Positions 50,826 to 63,284 are shown, counted from the stretch's first letter. The stretch is 64,000 nt of DNA from Pterois miles (GCA_947000775.1 CAMQGK010000322.1:45001-109000); one strand, 5' to 3'. Notes: generated from the sequence alone by a model not told the origin. Made by a program: numbers and translations.

Positions 50826-51892
50826 CATAGGTGTCAAACTCTGGCCCGCGGGCCAAATTTGGCCTGCAGTGTAATTATATTTGGCGCGAGGCAATATAAA
50901 ATTACTATTACAGCTGGCCTGTCGGTACAGAACAACGCAGTCACCGCTAATACTACAAATCCCATAATGCTCTGCTGTTGTTTTGGCGCGTCAATCAGGA
51001 CAGGACCCAGACACGCCCTCTACTCTGTGTCAGTAGGGATCTGTACTTCGGCAGGAAAGCCCCGGCTCACCCTGCCTCGCTGGGCCTCACCCAGACCACA
51101 CCGCGACCTCATACTACCGCTGTCGCCGTGGTACCCCTTCCTAAAAATGTCGAAAAGAAAGGCAGAAAACAGAAGGTTTCTGTACAGGTGGGAGACAGAA
51201 TATCTGTTTACTTATGTAAAAACAGACCCGTTTGTCTTGTTTGTGGAGCCAACGTGTCTGTAACTAAGGAGTACAGCATTAGACGACACTAGGAAACATC
51301 AGGACAAGAACAAGGACCTGGACACGACTCCAAGGAGCCAGAAAGTGGAGGAGATGAAAAGCAGTTTGGTTTCACAACAGAATATGTTCAAATCACAAAG
51401 TGAGGCTGCTGGAAAGGCTAGTTATATTGTGGCAAAAGAAATCACAAAATCAGGCTTGGGCACATCAGATTAGATCAGTGTGGTGCAAACTGAGCAAGAA
51501 TTAACGTTTTCTTTATGCACTTTTTCTTGCTCCTCCAAGGCTTGAATGGTTGATTCATTCATTATTGTTATTTTATTTTCAGATTTATTAGCCTGTGGAA
51601 AAAGCTTATTTTGATATTTACCTCAGAAGGCTGCAAATAGAAAAGAGGCATACAATTTTTATTTAAATTATATATATATATAAATATAAATATACCATTC
51701 ATATGTTTTTTTTATTTGAAATTCAATTTTGCATGTCTGCACTATTAGTTATTAAGTGCTGCTTGTTCCATATTCAGTGTTGAAGCAAAACTTGTTTGGG
51801 TCCATATTAAAGGTTCATTTGTTCAACGTTGGCCCGTGGCTTTGTTTCATTTTAAATTTTGGCCCACTGTGTATTTGAGTTTGACACCCCTG
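50826..51892 (+). mobile_element. 1,067-bp hAT element with perfect 8-bp TSD
   Basis: Left end CATAGGTGTCAAACTCTGGC followed by CCGCGGGCC; right end, reverse-complemented, CAGGGGTGTCAAACTCAAAT then ACACAGTGGGCC. ATTTAGAC is present perfectly at 50818-50825 and 51893-51900. The element contains a broken N-terminal piece of a BED-finger transposase-type protein (51147-51473) and no catalytic region, so it is an internally deleted, non-autonomous copy. Confidence 0.9.
51147..51473 (+). pseudogene. hAT-family BED-finger protein remnant
   Basis: Starts MSKRKAENRRFLYRWETEYL, which resembles the N-termini of domesticated hAT proteins such as GTF2IRD2 or EPM2AIP1 (from memory). The reading then slips to another frame for about 90 bp, giving PVCLVCGANV (C-x2-C) and YSIRRH, and slips back to the first frame at TRKHQDKNKD, ending at TAG 51471-51473. 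The Cys pair and the two His fit a BED zinc finger. The two compensating frameshifts, an in-frame stop beside the first His and the lack of the RNaseH-like catalytic and dimerisation regions make it non-functional as a transposase. Confidence 0.75.
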
Positions 51893-52989
51893 ATTTAGAC
51901 CCTGTATTTATATTATAACTTTATTTGGTCTAAAAGTTAAAATGCTTCATTATGGTAATGACAATATGTCTAATGGCATTGATTAATGCCTGGTCTAAAA
52001 GTCTAAAATATAGAAAATCCTTCCACTTCATCAAGACACACAAAAGATAAAGATAATTTCCTAATTTCCTTAAATATCCATATTTCTCAAGTCCATTGTT
52101 TCACCGTACTGAGCTGGAAATTAGTCAAAGACACACATTCTTGGCTTGGACGGCCTTCATGCTTGTTCCATTAGAAAGGTTTACCTCATTTGACACATTA
52201 TGTCACTACCAATCATTATCTAGCAATTCAACTCAAAATGAGGAAAATGTTTTGAAGCCAGCTTGTTATATTTAGTCTGTTTAAAGAGAAAATTCTTGGC
52301 AGCGTTCATTTTTCTGTTTTCCTGGCTCATATTTCCATCCAGCAAACCGTAGGCATATGAGGTTCTGTACATACCACATTCAGAGTATGAAATATAGACA
52401 TTATAGTCATTTTGACTCATCATAGGTTACTTAAATTCAAACAGACAGTATTCACGTATTAATTGCACCACCATTTTTCTGCCACGATGCTTAAAAAAAG
52501 CACTTATAAATGTTAAAAGCATGTCTGGTGTACCTTAATTGAATGCAGCTCTGGTGTTACAACATTAGCTTGTTTTACGGGTTTCTGCTGGCTAAAGTTA
52601 CATGTTGTGTCATGTACATGTTGAAAAAGAGGGATTTTGCAGAGATACGCCAGACAATTTGTCAATTTGCCAAAAAATGAAAAGGCTCTTTCAAATTGCA
52701 TACTTTTTCTTTTTAATTTTAGTACGTACTGCAGCTGCCCTTACAAAGTATGTACTGTTACATACAGTATGCATACAATTTGGACATACTACTTCATCAT
52801 AACATGTGCCTTGTGCTTTGACCCTCTTGCTAATGTATACATCAGACTGGCAATACCTCATCCAGAGTGGGCTTGCATGACCTTACAATCCTGTCTTCCT
52901 CATAGAAAGTAGTAAACAGAAGAAGTTGAAACATGTCTCCAAACTTCTACTTTAAACAAACCGGTAATAGTTATAACGCTATGCTGCAG

Positions 52990-53210
52990 AGTTATAGCTA
53001 AAATTTAGCTTGGAGTGTTATTTAACCGCCCTCCTGATAAGTTAGTATGGCATGGTTGGTACCAATGGATTCCGTAGGTTTTCTAGTTTCACAGAATACC
53101 AGTATATTCACTTAAAATTTAAAACTGAGCCTCCTACAACCTCCAATAAGTCAATTGCATTAAATGCATTAAAGAAATTAGTGGCGCTAAAACAAATTTG
53201 CATTTAATTT
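52990..53210 (-). repeat. hAT-like MITE left-half fragment, reverse orientation
   Basis: The reverse complement gives TAGCGCCACTAATTTCTTTA, ATGCATT, GGAGGCTCAGTTTTAAA and TGGTACCAACCATGCCATAC, paralleling 15540-15600 and 33800-33900. Only the 5' half of the family is present. Confidence 0.6.
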
Positions 53211-54407
53211 GTGTTCACTTTTTACAGCTCCAGAGAAAATGTTTGTAAATCCAATACAATGTTAAATATAGTATAAATCTGTCGACCTTGCTTTATTTAG
53301 CGTGCCTTATCTTCAGAAATCTCTCTCTAAAAAGGTGTTGTAAAAGTATTTTAAATTCTGATTTGATGAGGGAAGCACAGCTTTGTACATTAGAGAGAAA
53401 AGGGTTTTAGTTTAGTTTTGGCATTGTTCTATTTTTGTCTGTATTTAATAAAAGCAAAAAGAAAAAAAAATGCATTTGTTATATAAATGTCCCTGATTCA
53501 GCTGGATTTAAAAAGATTACAGAGCGTTTTCAGAACTCATCTTGTCTCTTGCGGTTGAAGTTTAAAACTAAATAGAAAGCCTTGACTCTCCTTCCTATTG
53601 TGTCCTTAGAAATCAATGGTATCAATAGTGACATTTAAGCATGAACAAAGTCCACAGGTAAATGTCACTGAAGGTGCTTAAAAATGAAGGCTGTGCCTCT
53701 AATCTAACCTTCTGTAATAAGTGATGATTTGAAGAGATGACAATGACAGACTGTGTATGGGCTCAATCCATAAATTTCTATAATGCATAGATGTGCTCCA
53801 GTGGTGAGAACTGACCTATGATACATTTAGCAGTTGTCTGTGAAAGGTAAATCAATATTTCTTACAAGCCGCATGGTAAGCAAATCGAAGTTCTTTAGCA
53901 ACAGATAATGAATACAAAATGTCAGCAGACATCAAAAATGAGCCTTTCATGGTGAGAATAAACATCCCTTGGGTTCTACATTTCTAATCATAATACCCTC
54001 AACAACTTTGTCTTTACATGCCAAAAAACAATGTCTGCACAAAAAAGTGATTCAAAATTAAAAATCCACTTTTTCTACAGCCCAAGGCCGTTTTTGTCTA
54101 ACCAGATTCATCATTCTGTTGCAACAACAACTTTTCCCATTACTGTCAAGCAGAGCGTCCCTTTGCGGCAATAGATTTGCCTCTTCACAACCGAACAAGA
54201 CACTAACTTTTTAACACATGTCATAAAGCTCCGAGACATCTCATTCAGCACACAGGGGCCTGTGTTGATCTGAGACTTCAGACATGCCATTGCAGAGAAC
54301 AAGCAGTACGTCATCTGATGGTTTCTCGAATGACAGGCCTGTCACGAAACAGCCAAAAGCTTAGAAGTGCAGCTCACTTGACATACAGTCTTCAGGGATG
54401 TCTCTTG

Positions 54408-54434
54408 AAAAAAAAAAAAAAAAAATAAAAAAAA
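54408..54434. repeat. A-rich run
   Basis: Poly-A broken by a single T, about 600 bp from the glypican exon at 55019. Confidence 0.9.
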
Positions 54435-55018
54435 CGTTGCCCCATTTAAAAAAAACTGTTAGTGTGGATGGGAGGATGGGATTGGGGTACATAACAAATA
54501 AAGCATTGGCCTACAAAAGATCCAGAGGGAACACTCTATGTGCCTCCTTGGTATCCATTTAACAGGAGGGCTTACAGCATCCAGCTACTTACAGCCTTAC
54601 CGAAGTGCTATATTACTCACCAAGCTCAGCTGGAAACACTATAGAAAATGTGTTTGCCTAGGATCTGCTCTCCTTTATCAATCCCAAACAGCAGGGACCA
54701 GAGCTTTAAGCACTCTGCCAGGGTTCCAGCAACAGCAAACAACATTTCAGACAGAAAAAAGAAGGAATGGTTGCACAAATAAGATTTCAGTTTTGTCTCT
54801 GTAAATCCTTTAAAGCTGAATCTAACAGAGCACATCCTACTGAATTCCCACAGAGACTATTCAAAGACACTGCCTTGGAAAAATAACACGCAGACTTAGA
54901 AGTACAAGTGTGCAAGCAGACAGACAGACAGACTTGCAATCCTTAACAAGAATTACAAGAGAAAATGAGAAACAGGTGCAAGGGCACTCGATTTGAATCA
55001 GAATCTTTTATTTCTTAC

Positions 55019-55184
55019 CGATGAAGAGGTTCCATTCAGCGTCTAGGTCTGCCTGGTTCGCTAAACAGCCCCTCATGACGTTGTGACAGTAATTGTGACA
55101 GGGTTTCAGCCCAGGCATGCCGCGGCAGTATGGACAGTACAGCATCTTGGTCAAGGCTTTGACACATGCTGGAACAACATTCAC
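55019..55184 (-). CDS. gpc6: Glypican (gpc6-like) internal exon, probably exon 4
   Basis: This exon encodes 55 full codons plus the first base of a split Asp codon. The product belongs to a glypican, a GPI-anchored heparan-sulfate proteoglycan of the cell surface that tunes Wnt, Hedgehog, BMP and FGF signalling (family knowledge). Visible family marks are KMLYCPYCRG near residues 13-22, KPCHNYC near 27-33 and GCLANQADLDAEWNLFI at the end. Six cysteines (residues 7, 17, 20, 29, 33, 40) fit the invariant disulfide-bonded core. On the minus strand the acceptor reads TTCATAG/GTGAAT and the donor ATCG/GTAAGAAA, so the exon ends in phase 1, matching the phase-1 start of the next exon. The ANQADLDxEWNLF wording is closer to my recollection of GPC6 than of GPC4 (ANQGDLDFEWN). 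The exon number is by analogy with the nine-exon vertebrate gene. Glypican identity is near certain; GPC6 versus another GPC4/6-subfamily member is less so. Confidence 0.93.
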
Positions 55185-55743
55185 CTATGAAGCAAAGAGA
55201 CGTTGTTCAGTTTTGTCAAGTCTTCATTAAACCTCAGTAATTGCTTCAGGACATGCTGCATGATTCCTAAAGTGGGAGAGAGAAGTTGTGATAAAACAGG
55301 AATATTGCACAACACATTTTTCTGACATCTTTCTAGCTACAAAAATCACGAGGTTTCCACAGAAACGAAGCATCAATAGTTAGGAATTCAATTCCCAATT
55401 GCAAGTTCAGGGGCTAGGAAAGTCAGACGCATTTCAACTTTTGACAAATATCCCCACACTACATCACATCTTCAGAAGCTTGAAATGTGGAAACCCACCA
55501 GATAAAACTGCATGACAAGACAATGTTTACAACTCTGTCCATCTCGATTCCTTGTGAAGGCGGCGCCTTTTGTTGTTGGGCCATGTCATTGTACCGGCTT
55601 GAGTGAAAGTGACGGGCTTCTCACATCTGCTTCCCTTCAGAGGTGGGGAAGCAGAACGGAGAGTACATCTGATAATTGGCCTGTCAGCCTCTGTATTCAT
55701 GCTTGACTTTAGATTTTGTCCAGCACACACTGGAGACTACTGG

Positions 55744-55744
55744 T

Positions 55745-55790
<46 letters not shown>
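55744..55790. repeat. GT microsatellite
   Basis: About 20 GT units with one interruption near the start. Confidence 0.97.
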
Positions 55791-55792
<2 letters not shown>

Positions 55793-55887
55793 GGTTGGCA
55801 TATCGGACCTGACAAACGGACATCATCCTTTATACTTAAAGGGTTTAGCTGTAGCAGATTATGGAGGAAAAATTAAAAAAAGACATG

Positions 55888-55922
55888 AATAAATAAATAA
55901 ATAAATAACTCAATAAATAAAT
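55888..55922. repeat. AAAT microsatellite
   Basis: About eight imperfect AAAT units. The next 250 bp to 56170 is unusually rich in TTTA/TTTATTT strings. Confidence 0.85.
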
Positions 55923-56339
55923 AGGTTATTAAATGTTGCAAAAATAATATTAAAAATGAATGTAGCCATTATTTAAGTGATAAAAATGTGACATACATTG
56001 ATATTTCTGTTATAATTTGCTTCTTTATTTCTTTATTTATCTTTGTATTGATTCCCTTATTTATTTATTCTTCTTTCTTTTTATAAAAATATATTTATGC
56101 ATTTATGTTTTACTCATTTTAATTAATTCATTAATTTATTAATTAATGTATTTATTTATTTAATCTTTATTCTGAAATGTAAGCATATACTGTATTGATG
56201 CATGGTTTCCCATTGGATTTATGTATTCTTTTCTTTTTACATTTCTTTCTCCATGTCTGCCTCATTATGCAGATGAGGGGGCTGTTGCTCAACATGTGTC
56301 ATCATAATGGCTCAAGTGTTTTCAATATGCTGGCCATGG

Positions 56340-56520
56340 GTCACAGATAAACAGTGAAATAGGAATTACAGTAACAGAATACTGATTCAAATTTGATCAG
56401 CACTGCTTAGTTTGATAGGTGGATCAAGTATTGGGAGCCTGGTGCGATGCGATAGATGAATCTCATTTGCATAAAGTTGATATTGAGTTGTGATTATGCA
56501 AATTCAGATGCAGTGACTGG
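56340..56520 (+). repeat. Dispersed repeat (GATCAGCGCTGC family), fragment
   Basis: Contains ATTACAGTAACAGAATACTG and TTTGATCAGCACTGCTTAGT, matching the middle of 30500-31082. Truncated on both sides. Confidence 0.6.
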
Positions 56521-56982
56521 TCAGTCAACTTGCTGAGCTGTATCCATCTTGCAACGTGCTGCCAGATCTTCTGCCCACTGTGGACTTCAGATATATCAGT
56601 GTATCTCCACGATAACTACACGTTTCAGTGATGCAGACTACAGCAACTGTGACTGGTTGCTTGCCAGCATCACATTTTCTCCAAAGTATTTCCAGCTGCT
56701 CCTTATCTCTTTTTTGCATTGCAGGAATTACAGTAAAAATACCTGTTGCTCAACATTTATTAAACATGATACACTCAGATCAACAAAGAGCTGTCTGTGG
56801 TTTCAGTTGCCATGGTTATAAAGTACACAATGGCACAGTGGAAACCCCACCGCCAACTAGCCTTATCGAAGTGAAATAGCAAAGTGATGCAGACACAGTA
56901 GTGAACACACGCATAAATGCTCACAACAGTGTAGGCCACTTGCATAAGCCTCTGTGCAACTTTGATACACCAGAATTTAGAC

Positions 56983-57693
56983 CAAGGCTGCCCAAATGGG
57001 CCCTATGGGGCAAAACTGGCCCACCATCAGGTTCGATTTAGCCGACCAGATGTTGCTGATTTAGACAAAAAAAAAAAAAAAAAGACCCGTGGGATCGGTG
57101 GTGATCCTGACTGACATTACTGTCTTTCAGAGGCTGTAGCAGGCTTTAAAGCAAGAGTGAATATACTGGCATCAACTAGAAACCTAAGGAATTTATTTTA
57201 TTTTATTGAATTTATTGGTACCAACCATGCTAGCTTTTTGGGAGAGAGGCTAAATAGGCTAAATTTTGGCAGAGGAAAACTGGCATGGGGTCCCTTAACC
57301 TTTGACCTCAGGATTTGAGAATGAAAATAGGTTTTATGGGTACCCACAAGTCTGTCCTTTACAGACACACTTTAAACTTTATGATAATCCCAGCCAGTTT
57401 TGGGCAAAAACATGCTGTTTTTTTAATGCAGTATAAATGTGTTATTTTTGCCTATTCTAAAAATGGTGCATTTGAATATTTCTGTGTCTTTGAATTGCAT
57501 GATTGTATTCAGCAGGTGGGTTTTAAGGGGTTAACTGCATAAAAGTGAAAAGAATATTCAATTAGGGGAACTTGCGATCCTAATACCATTTTTTATCTAA
57601 ATAATACAATAAAATGGATGTTTGCTTTTGGCCCATGGCCCACCATTAAATTCCAGTTTTGGCCCTCCAAAGTAAAAAGTGTGGGCACCCCTG
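56983..57693. mobile_element. 711-bp hAT element with near-perfect 8-bp TSD
   Basis: Left end CAAGGCTGCCCAAATGGGCC; right end, reverse-complemented, CAGGGGTGCCCACACTTTTT. Flanks ATTTAGAC (56975-56982) and TTTTAGAC (57694-57701) differ by one base. The interior (57115-57420) is related to the MITE copies at 22985 and 33769, so the ends belong to one family and the middle to another. No transposase. Confidence 0.8.
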
Positions 57694-58616
57694 TTTTAGA
57701 CTCCCAATTCAGCTAAGGAAAAACTGTTTAACAGGGAAGAAAAAGAAAAAAAACCTCACAAAGGAGCAAAACAAATGCAATTAGATGAGTTTTTATTCTG
57801 AGAAAGATTTATTCATTACCCATTTTGGGTTCTACTATTTTCTTTGTCATAATTATTAGTTGACTTGACATTTGTTAACATTAATCCTGTTGAAAAACAG
57901 AAAAAAGAAATATGCACAGACAGACAACACAAAGCCTGGTGATACAAATACAGCTGAAGATTAAAGTGAGATGGACGTGAAAAAAAGAAAACATCAGTGC
58001 ACCTTTGTAGCTCCATGGCAACATCTAATGCTTTGCGATGACACTACATCTAGCTCCATTCGCGTCTCCAGTCTGTTTTAAACACTGTAGTCTCCCTTTG
58101 ATTTTACTGCTATGAAGGCCAGACCACCGCTGCATTCATGTGAGTGTGAGGGAGAAAAAGAGGAGAGAGATGAGAGAAAATAAGGGAGAGAAGCGATGGT
58201 GACAGAGAGGGGGAAGACAGAAATGCACATTATTAGTGCACTTGCTTCCACTGCTGCTTTGCAGCCAGCAACAACCAAATGAACCATCGTTGACATTTGC
58301 AATCTGCCACTGACATCACGCTATGTCTTGTAAGAAGGCCATTAAACCAGGTTGCTAGCTGTCAGTTCCACCGCTGCATGTCATCCACTGGTATGCGTTC
58401 ACGTAAATTGTTTATATCACTTGGGGAGCGCGGTTAACATATGGGAATTTTTCGCAACAATGTTCATTTGATTGAACACATTTCACAGCTGACATGCCTG
58501 GAAACTGTTTATGTGTCAGGCTTCTGTGGCATTATGTAAGGAAAATAATCAGATGTTACTAATGGGGCTTTGTGCTGGTTTAGGATTAAATAAGACCAAA
58601 TAAATTATTAATGCAT

Positions 58617-58640
58617 GTGTGTGTGTGTGTGTGTGTGTAT
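58617..58640. repeat. TG microsatellite
   Basis: About twelve TG units. Confidence 0.9.
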
Positions 58641-58824
58641 GGATGTGGGTGTGTGAACCTACAGTATTTCTGTTTCTTGAAGGAAATGGTCAGGAAATAG
58701 ATATAATGGCTAGAACTGAATCATCTATATAATCATCCATATCATTTCCTGTTTATACATCAACCTACACTTCTAAATAAATATACGTGTATTTGTTTAC
58801 AGTGACAGTGTAGTGTGTTATAAA

Positions 58825-59334
58825 TAGGGATGTACCAATCAGATATTGGGCTGATATTGACTCAAATAGCTGGATTGGATATCGGTGACAAGGGAGCCAA
58901 TCTATTCAGTTCAATTCTATGTTTATATACTATCTACATGATAGACTGGTATTTAAGTCCTGTGTTTTTGACCTATTTGTTGCTGCATTAGAAAGACTTA
59001 CACTTGAATTGTAATTCCTGTTCATTTTGAAGATTTTTTTTACCAAATTACTGGTGAATGACTATTTTAAATAATTAATCATAACAACAACAGTGATTAT
59101 AATAATAATAACAATAATAAAGTTAATCTACATCTATTTATTTGTTTGTTACACTTGCTTTACAAAATTAGGAAAGCAATGTTTAAGTTACTCATAACAC
59201 AATGATCCCAGCTGTTGCACACAATGAGACATACAGCTTATTAAACACTGGTATCAGATCAACAATCAATACCCAAAGATCAGGTATTGGTATCGGTATC
59301 AGAACTGAAAAAGGCAAAGATTGGTGCATCCTTA
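58825..59334. mobile_element. hAT-like element with inverted ends, degenerate
   Basis: Left end TAGGGATGTACCAATCAGAT followed by ATTGGGCTG; right end, reverse-complemented, TAAGGATGCACCAATCTTTG then CTGATACCGATACC. These are the TAGGGATGCACCGAT ends of a common fish hAT-type repeat. An 8-bp duplication could not be confirmed. No coding frame. Confidence 0.65.
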
Positions 59335-61737
59335 GTTCAACCGTTTATTACATTTTAATGTACTGTTTATAGTGCCGATGTATATATTTATAAATGATCT
59401 ATATGTATTATAGTGCTATATGTATCTGTTACCAGCCTGCACAGACCCTTCACAGTCATTAGATTCTCATTAACTAGCCCTCTACATTTTCAGATTACAC
59501 TTTAAAAAGAAAAGGGAAAAGCACAGCAAAGAGAGAACGAATGTATGAAGCCAAAGACGCTGCCAAAGACGCAGAGAAACAAACACCAAGAAAACAGAGA
59601 GACAGATACAGATGAAGCAGACGGAGAGAAAACCGGACAAGACACCATCAGACAAACAGAGGGAACGGGCAGGTGGCAGGAACCACCACATTTGGACGGA
59701 GAGACAGAACCAAATACATGCCAATCACAGTGTTTGCTTTGGAGAAAGCTGCCTCTTATCTCCTAAATAATTTTTCACTTGCAAACACACACTATGATTT
59801 CTATAATGACGTTAGTATATTTAAAATTTTGTTTCACTAAATATATTTATATTTTGTACTGATTTACAGTGCTTGAACATACAGCCCACATGCAGCTGTA
59901 ACCTTCAGATTTCAGTCTGGTCGTTCTCTGCCTGCACTATAGCTTCTGCTTTTTATCACACATAGAAATCCATGAGTCAAATCTGACTGCTACCTGTAAT
60001 TCACCAGTCTACTGTAACTGAGATGGAGACGAGACAGTTTTTAGATTGCACTTCCAACTCCACCGACATCCTCATGCATCTCTAGCAATCTTCTTCCCTC
60101 TCCCCTGTCAATGACTTAAAGCCCACACATTAAATATAACATTCTCCTATCAAGCTCATTGAATCATTTTATTTCACAGGCTAATTTGCATATAAATATG
60201 TGTTTTGTAGTGACAGTCGAAAGGGAGAGCTTTTGTTTCCTCTGTTGGCTCAGCCCCACCCAGTCACTGTACCTGGTCAAGGACATTAAATCCAGTTTAA
60301 ACCACCGTCATAAAACAAAAACTAGGTGACAGGATGACTTTGGAATATATTCGCTTAATGAATTCACTGCTCCGTTGCTGCATGGTATAAATGATGGCAG
60401 CCTTGCAGAGGAGCCTACTGAATATACAGTATAGTATACTGTATTATCTACTCAGCATCAGCAAACCATTGCAAATGTCATTTTGTACAATTTAATATCA
60501 TCATATGTTTCTTCCAACTTGTACAATAAAGTACAGAATTTATTCAAGAGAATATTAAATAATCAAATAGAAAAAGTTCTGGGATTAATCTGTTTCTGTC
60601 AATTCGATTAAACTTGGCCCAGTTTCTAGAGAGCTGAGTTAAAAGACATGCAGAAAACACTGGGAGAGTTTTCTTCACTATAAACCCACTCCGACTGCAC
60701 TCTTTACGTTCACTGTGGCTTTTTAGTGGCAACCAAAGAAATATATTTCACACTGCAAACAGGAAAAGTGTTTTAAGCTGCCCTAGAGCTTTGTGAGCCT
60801 TTAGAAAATTTGCATTAAAATGGTGCCTCCTAACGCAATTATCTTACAGGGATACTATTACATCAGCGCAGTTACCGTCCCCAGCAGTCACTGTATGCCC
60901 TGGATGAAGGGTAATCTGATAATCTTGTTAGCACTTATTTACAGTTGAGTGGATGGAATATTTCACAGCAGGCTGAGTTTAAGACTGGAGCGGGAGATGC
61001 CACAGATCCAGCCTGAGATTAAAACACTAATCTACTCATCTAATGTTTAAGTGCTGCGACAACACCGCATAGAGAGCATGTGTTTGTGCAACAGCAGAGG
61101 AAGTATTTACATTCTCTATTTAAGTAAAAGTAGAAATACTGCAATAGAAAAATACTTAATTTCCTGTCTTCTGCATAGTGGTGCAGAAATATAAAGTATG
61201 AAAACACCCAAGTAAAATACAAGTACCTCAAATTTAGTTAACGGGGGCCATTCTGCATACTAAGCACTGTCTCTTTTGATACATTATATTTTGCTGTAAA
61301 TACTTCTGTACCTTTTCTTAAGTATGCATTTAAATGCCAGACTTGTACTTGAAAAGCAGTATTTTTGCCTAAGTGCAGGACAGATAGGGAGATAGGTGAG
61401 GATATCACAACTGCTACTTCAGAACCAAGTCAATGCCAAAATTCTAAAAACATGATGGTACTTGTTTCTCTACGGTACCGTAGGCTTCCCATCTTCCCAG
61501 AGACGATAGAAAATTTCCCTGATAATTAGACATTGTGAACAACAAATCTGTGTTGAAATCAGCAGGTTAATACTAGCAGTTAACAGCCGGTGGGCAGCAC
61601 AGTCCTGCTTAGCAAAAAAACAAAGCTAGACAGCTAATGTATGGCGCTATTTTCAGTAAAAATTACTATTGGGCAATCGTTAATCGTGACATTATCCTAA
61701 CAAGTTCAAATGTCATCTTGTAAAATGTTGTTAATGG

Positions 61738-61948
61738 GTAGGGAACTTGAGGCGGATCATCAGGGATTCATACATTTGCAAAAAGCAGCTGCAAATGGTA
61801 ATAAAGGAGTGTATGTTGAAGTACATGGGATTAATTATTTTACTTTTGTTTTTAACCATACCATCAAAGTAGTATCATGGTAGTAGCATGGAGTTTCACT
61901 GGCAATGGTATCGAGTACTAAATTTCTGGTATTGTGACATCCCTAAAG
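61738..61948 (+). repeat. Dispersed repeat, pair with 47546-47710
   Basis: Contains GAACTTGAGGCGGATCATCA and TACTAAATTTCTGGTATTGT in the same order as the other copy, with about 45 extra bases in the middle. Confidence 0.6.
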
Positions 61949-63284
61949 TGCCGTACAGTGCCAACAGTACTTGGTTATATTTAGTGGTTTATAGAGAAAT
62001 GCTCCACTTACAAATGAGTGTGGGGTGAGGCATAAACAGCGGCCTACTCATTAGCCGGCTGCTTCAAAAGAGCAGCTTGAAGATGGAGTCAGTATTTCAG
62101 CCAGACTCCTGATGTGAGCATTAACTTTATTGAGGATTGGAAATGTGAGATTATAAATGCAATGAGACTGAGCAATAATAAAGCAAACCGCTTTTCATTT
62201 CATCCCATAAAGGCCACAGTCAGGAGCCATCACACTCACCTGAATTCACTAGAAGCAGTAAGACATATCCAAGATAACTAAATCATTATAATAAAGGACA
62301 AGACCCACTGTCATAATGAGAGATAACTCAAAAAGACACTCTTGGAAGGCACCACCTTGTCTATCCGACAGGGTGTTGTCATGCACATATGGCGTGAACT
62401 CCCTTTAGGAGTAACAGAGTGGGAAGAGCACAGGAGATGGAAATTGCTTTGTGCCACAAAGTAATGAAGTTGTGAGAAATGACAATGACTTTGCAAGCTA
62501 CCAAGGCCAATCAAGGGGAACACTAGTGGGACATCGAGTCTGTCGCCAAAAGATTGTCTCAATAGTTCTGTCATAATTATTGTGACAGGCTGCGTTGCTT
62601 CGCTCTGATTGGACATGGATGTAAGACTGCATTGGTGCCCCAGCGTCCCCATTCAATTCCACAGCCATTAGTGTCAATGGCAATATGAGTGATCTGTCAC
62701 TGTGCAAATCAGACCACCATCTGCTACCAGCAGAAACATGTGCCGTGTCGCACCAGACGTCTGTGTAAAAACTTCACGTATTTCGTCCTAACCTAAGGAT
62801 TACATTAAAGGTTGTTGCAATAAAAGCTGTAATTCCTTGGGTTAGAGAAAATTCACAACATCAGCTGGAAAATGCTCATAGAAAGCAACAGTAAAACGTT
62901 CATATACTAGACTTCTGCTGTACTGACATGAACTAATCTTGTTTTAATCATACCGATGGATGAAAAAAAAAAGAAGAGGAGCAAACAGAACTGATGACGA
63001 GAAAGAAAAAATGCCAATGCATAATTTTAAGGATGTTCATCACATTTGTCTGTAAAGCAGTAAAATATGCATTATGGTATGTCTGCGTTTGCTTTATCTA
63101 GGTGTGTAAGAAACTATTATGTACTATTATCACTTTTTAATTAATAGTTTACATGAAAAGATTTGTGGTAGACAGTGGTTCAGATTGTACAAAAAATAGT
63201 GTGATGAATACAAATGTGAATCACACCGTTCAATTTTATGCATATGGTGGTGTGTTATATATACTGTACAATTTTCCTAAAATT

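Larger units (their letters stand above)
31781..55018 (-). other. Glypican intron between the two upstream visible exons (23.2 kb)
   Basis: A GT-AG intron of 23,238 bp bounded by the donor at 55018/55017 and the acceptor at 31782/31781. Its phase is 1 on both sides. It holds two hAT elements with target duplications (33769-34406, 50826-51892), a foldback MITE candidate (40557-40692), repeat copies at 34690-35290, 47546-47710, 49340-50140 and 52990-53210, a truncated SINE (49420-49660), long poly-A runs and GT, CT and AGT microsatellites. Stretches 35300-40550, 40700-45960, 46050-47540, 50150-50810 and 53220-55010 show no coding exon I can support. No splice-flanked open frame resembling a nested gene was recognised. 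Confidence 0.85.

Noticed and set aside
50727..51263. 178-codon plus-strand open frame, the longest in the window
   Set aside because: It starts outside the hAT element, runs through its non-coding end and only its last part is the broken transposase remnant, so it is not a gene as written.
62311..62652. 113-codon minus-strand frame, considered as the upstream glypican exon
   Set aside because: It lacks every glypican motif and cysteine spacing, and no matching splice sites were seen.
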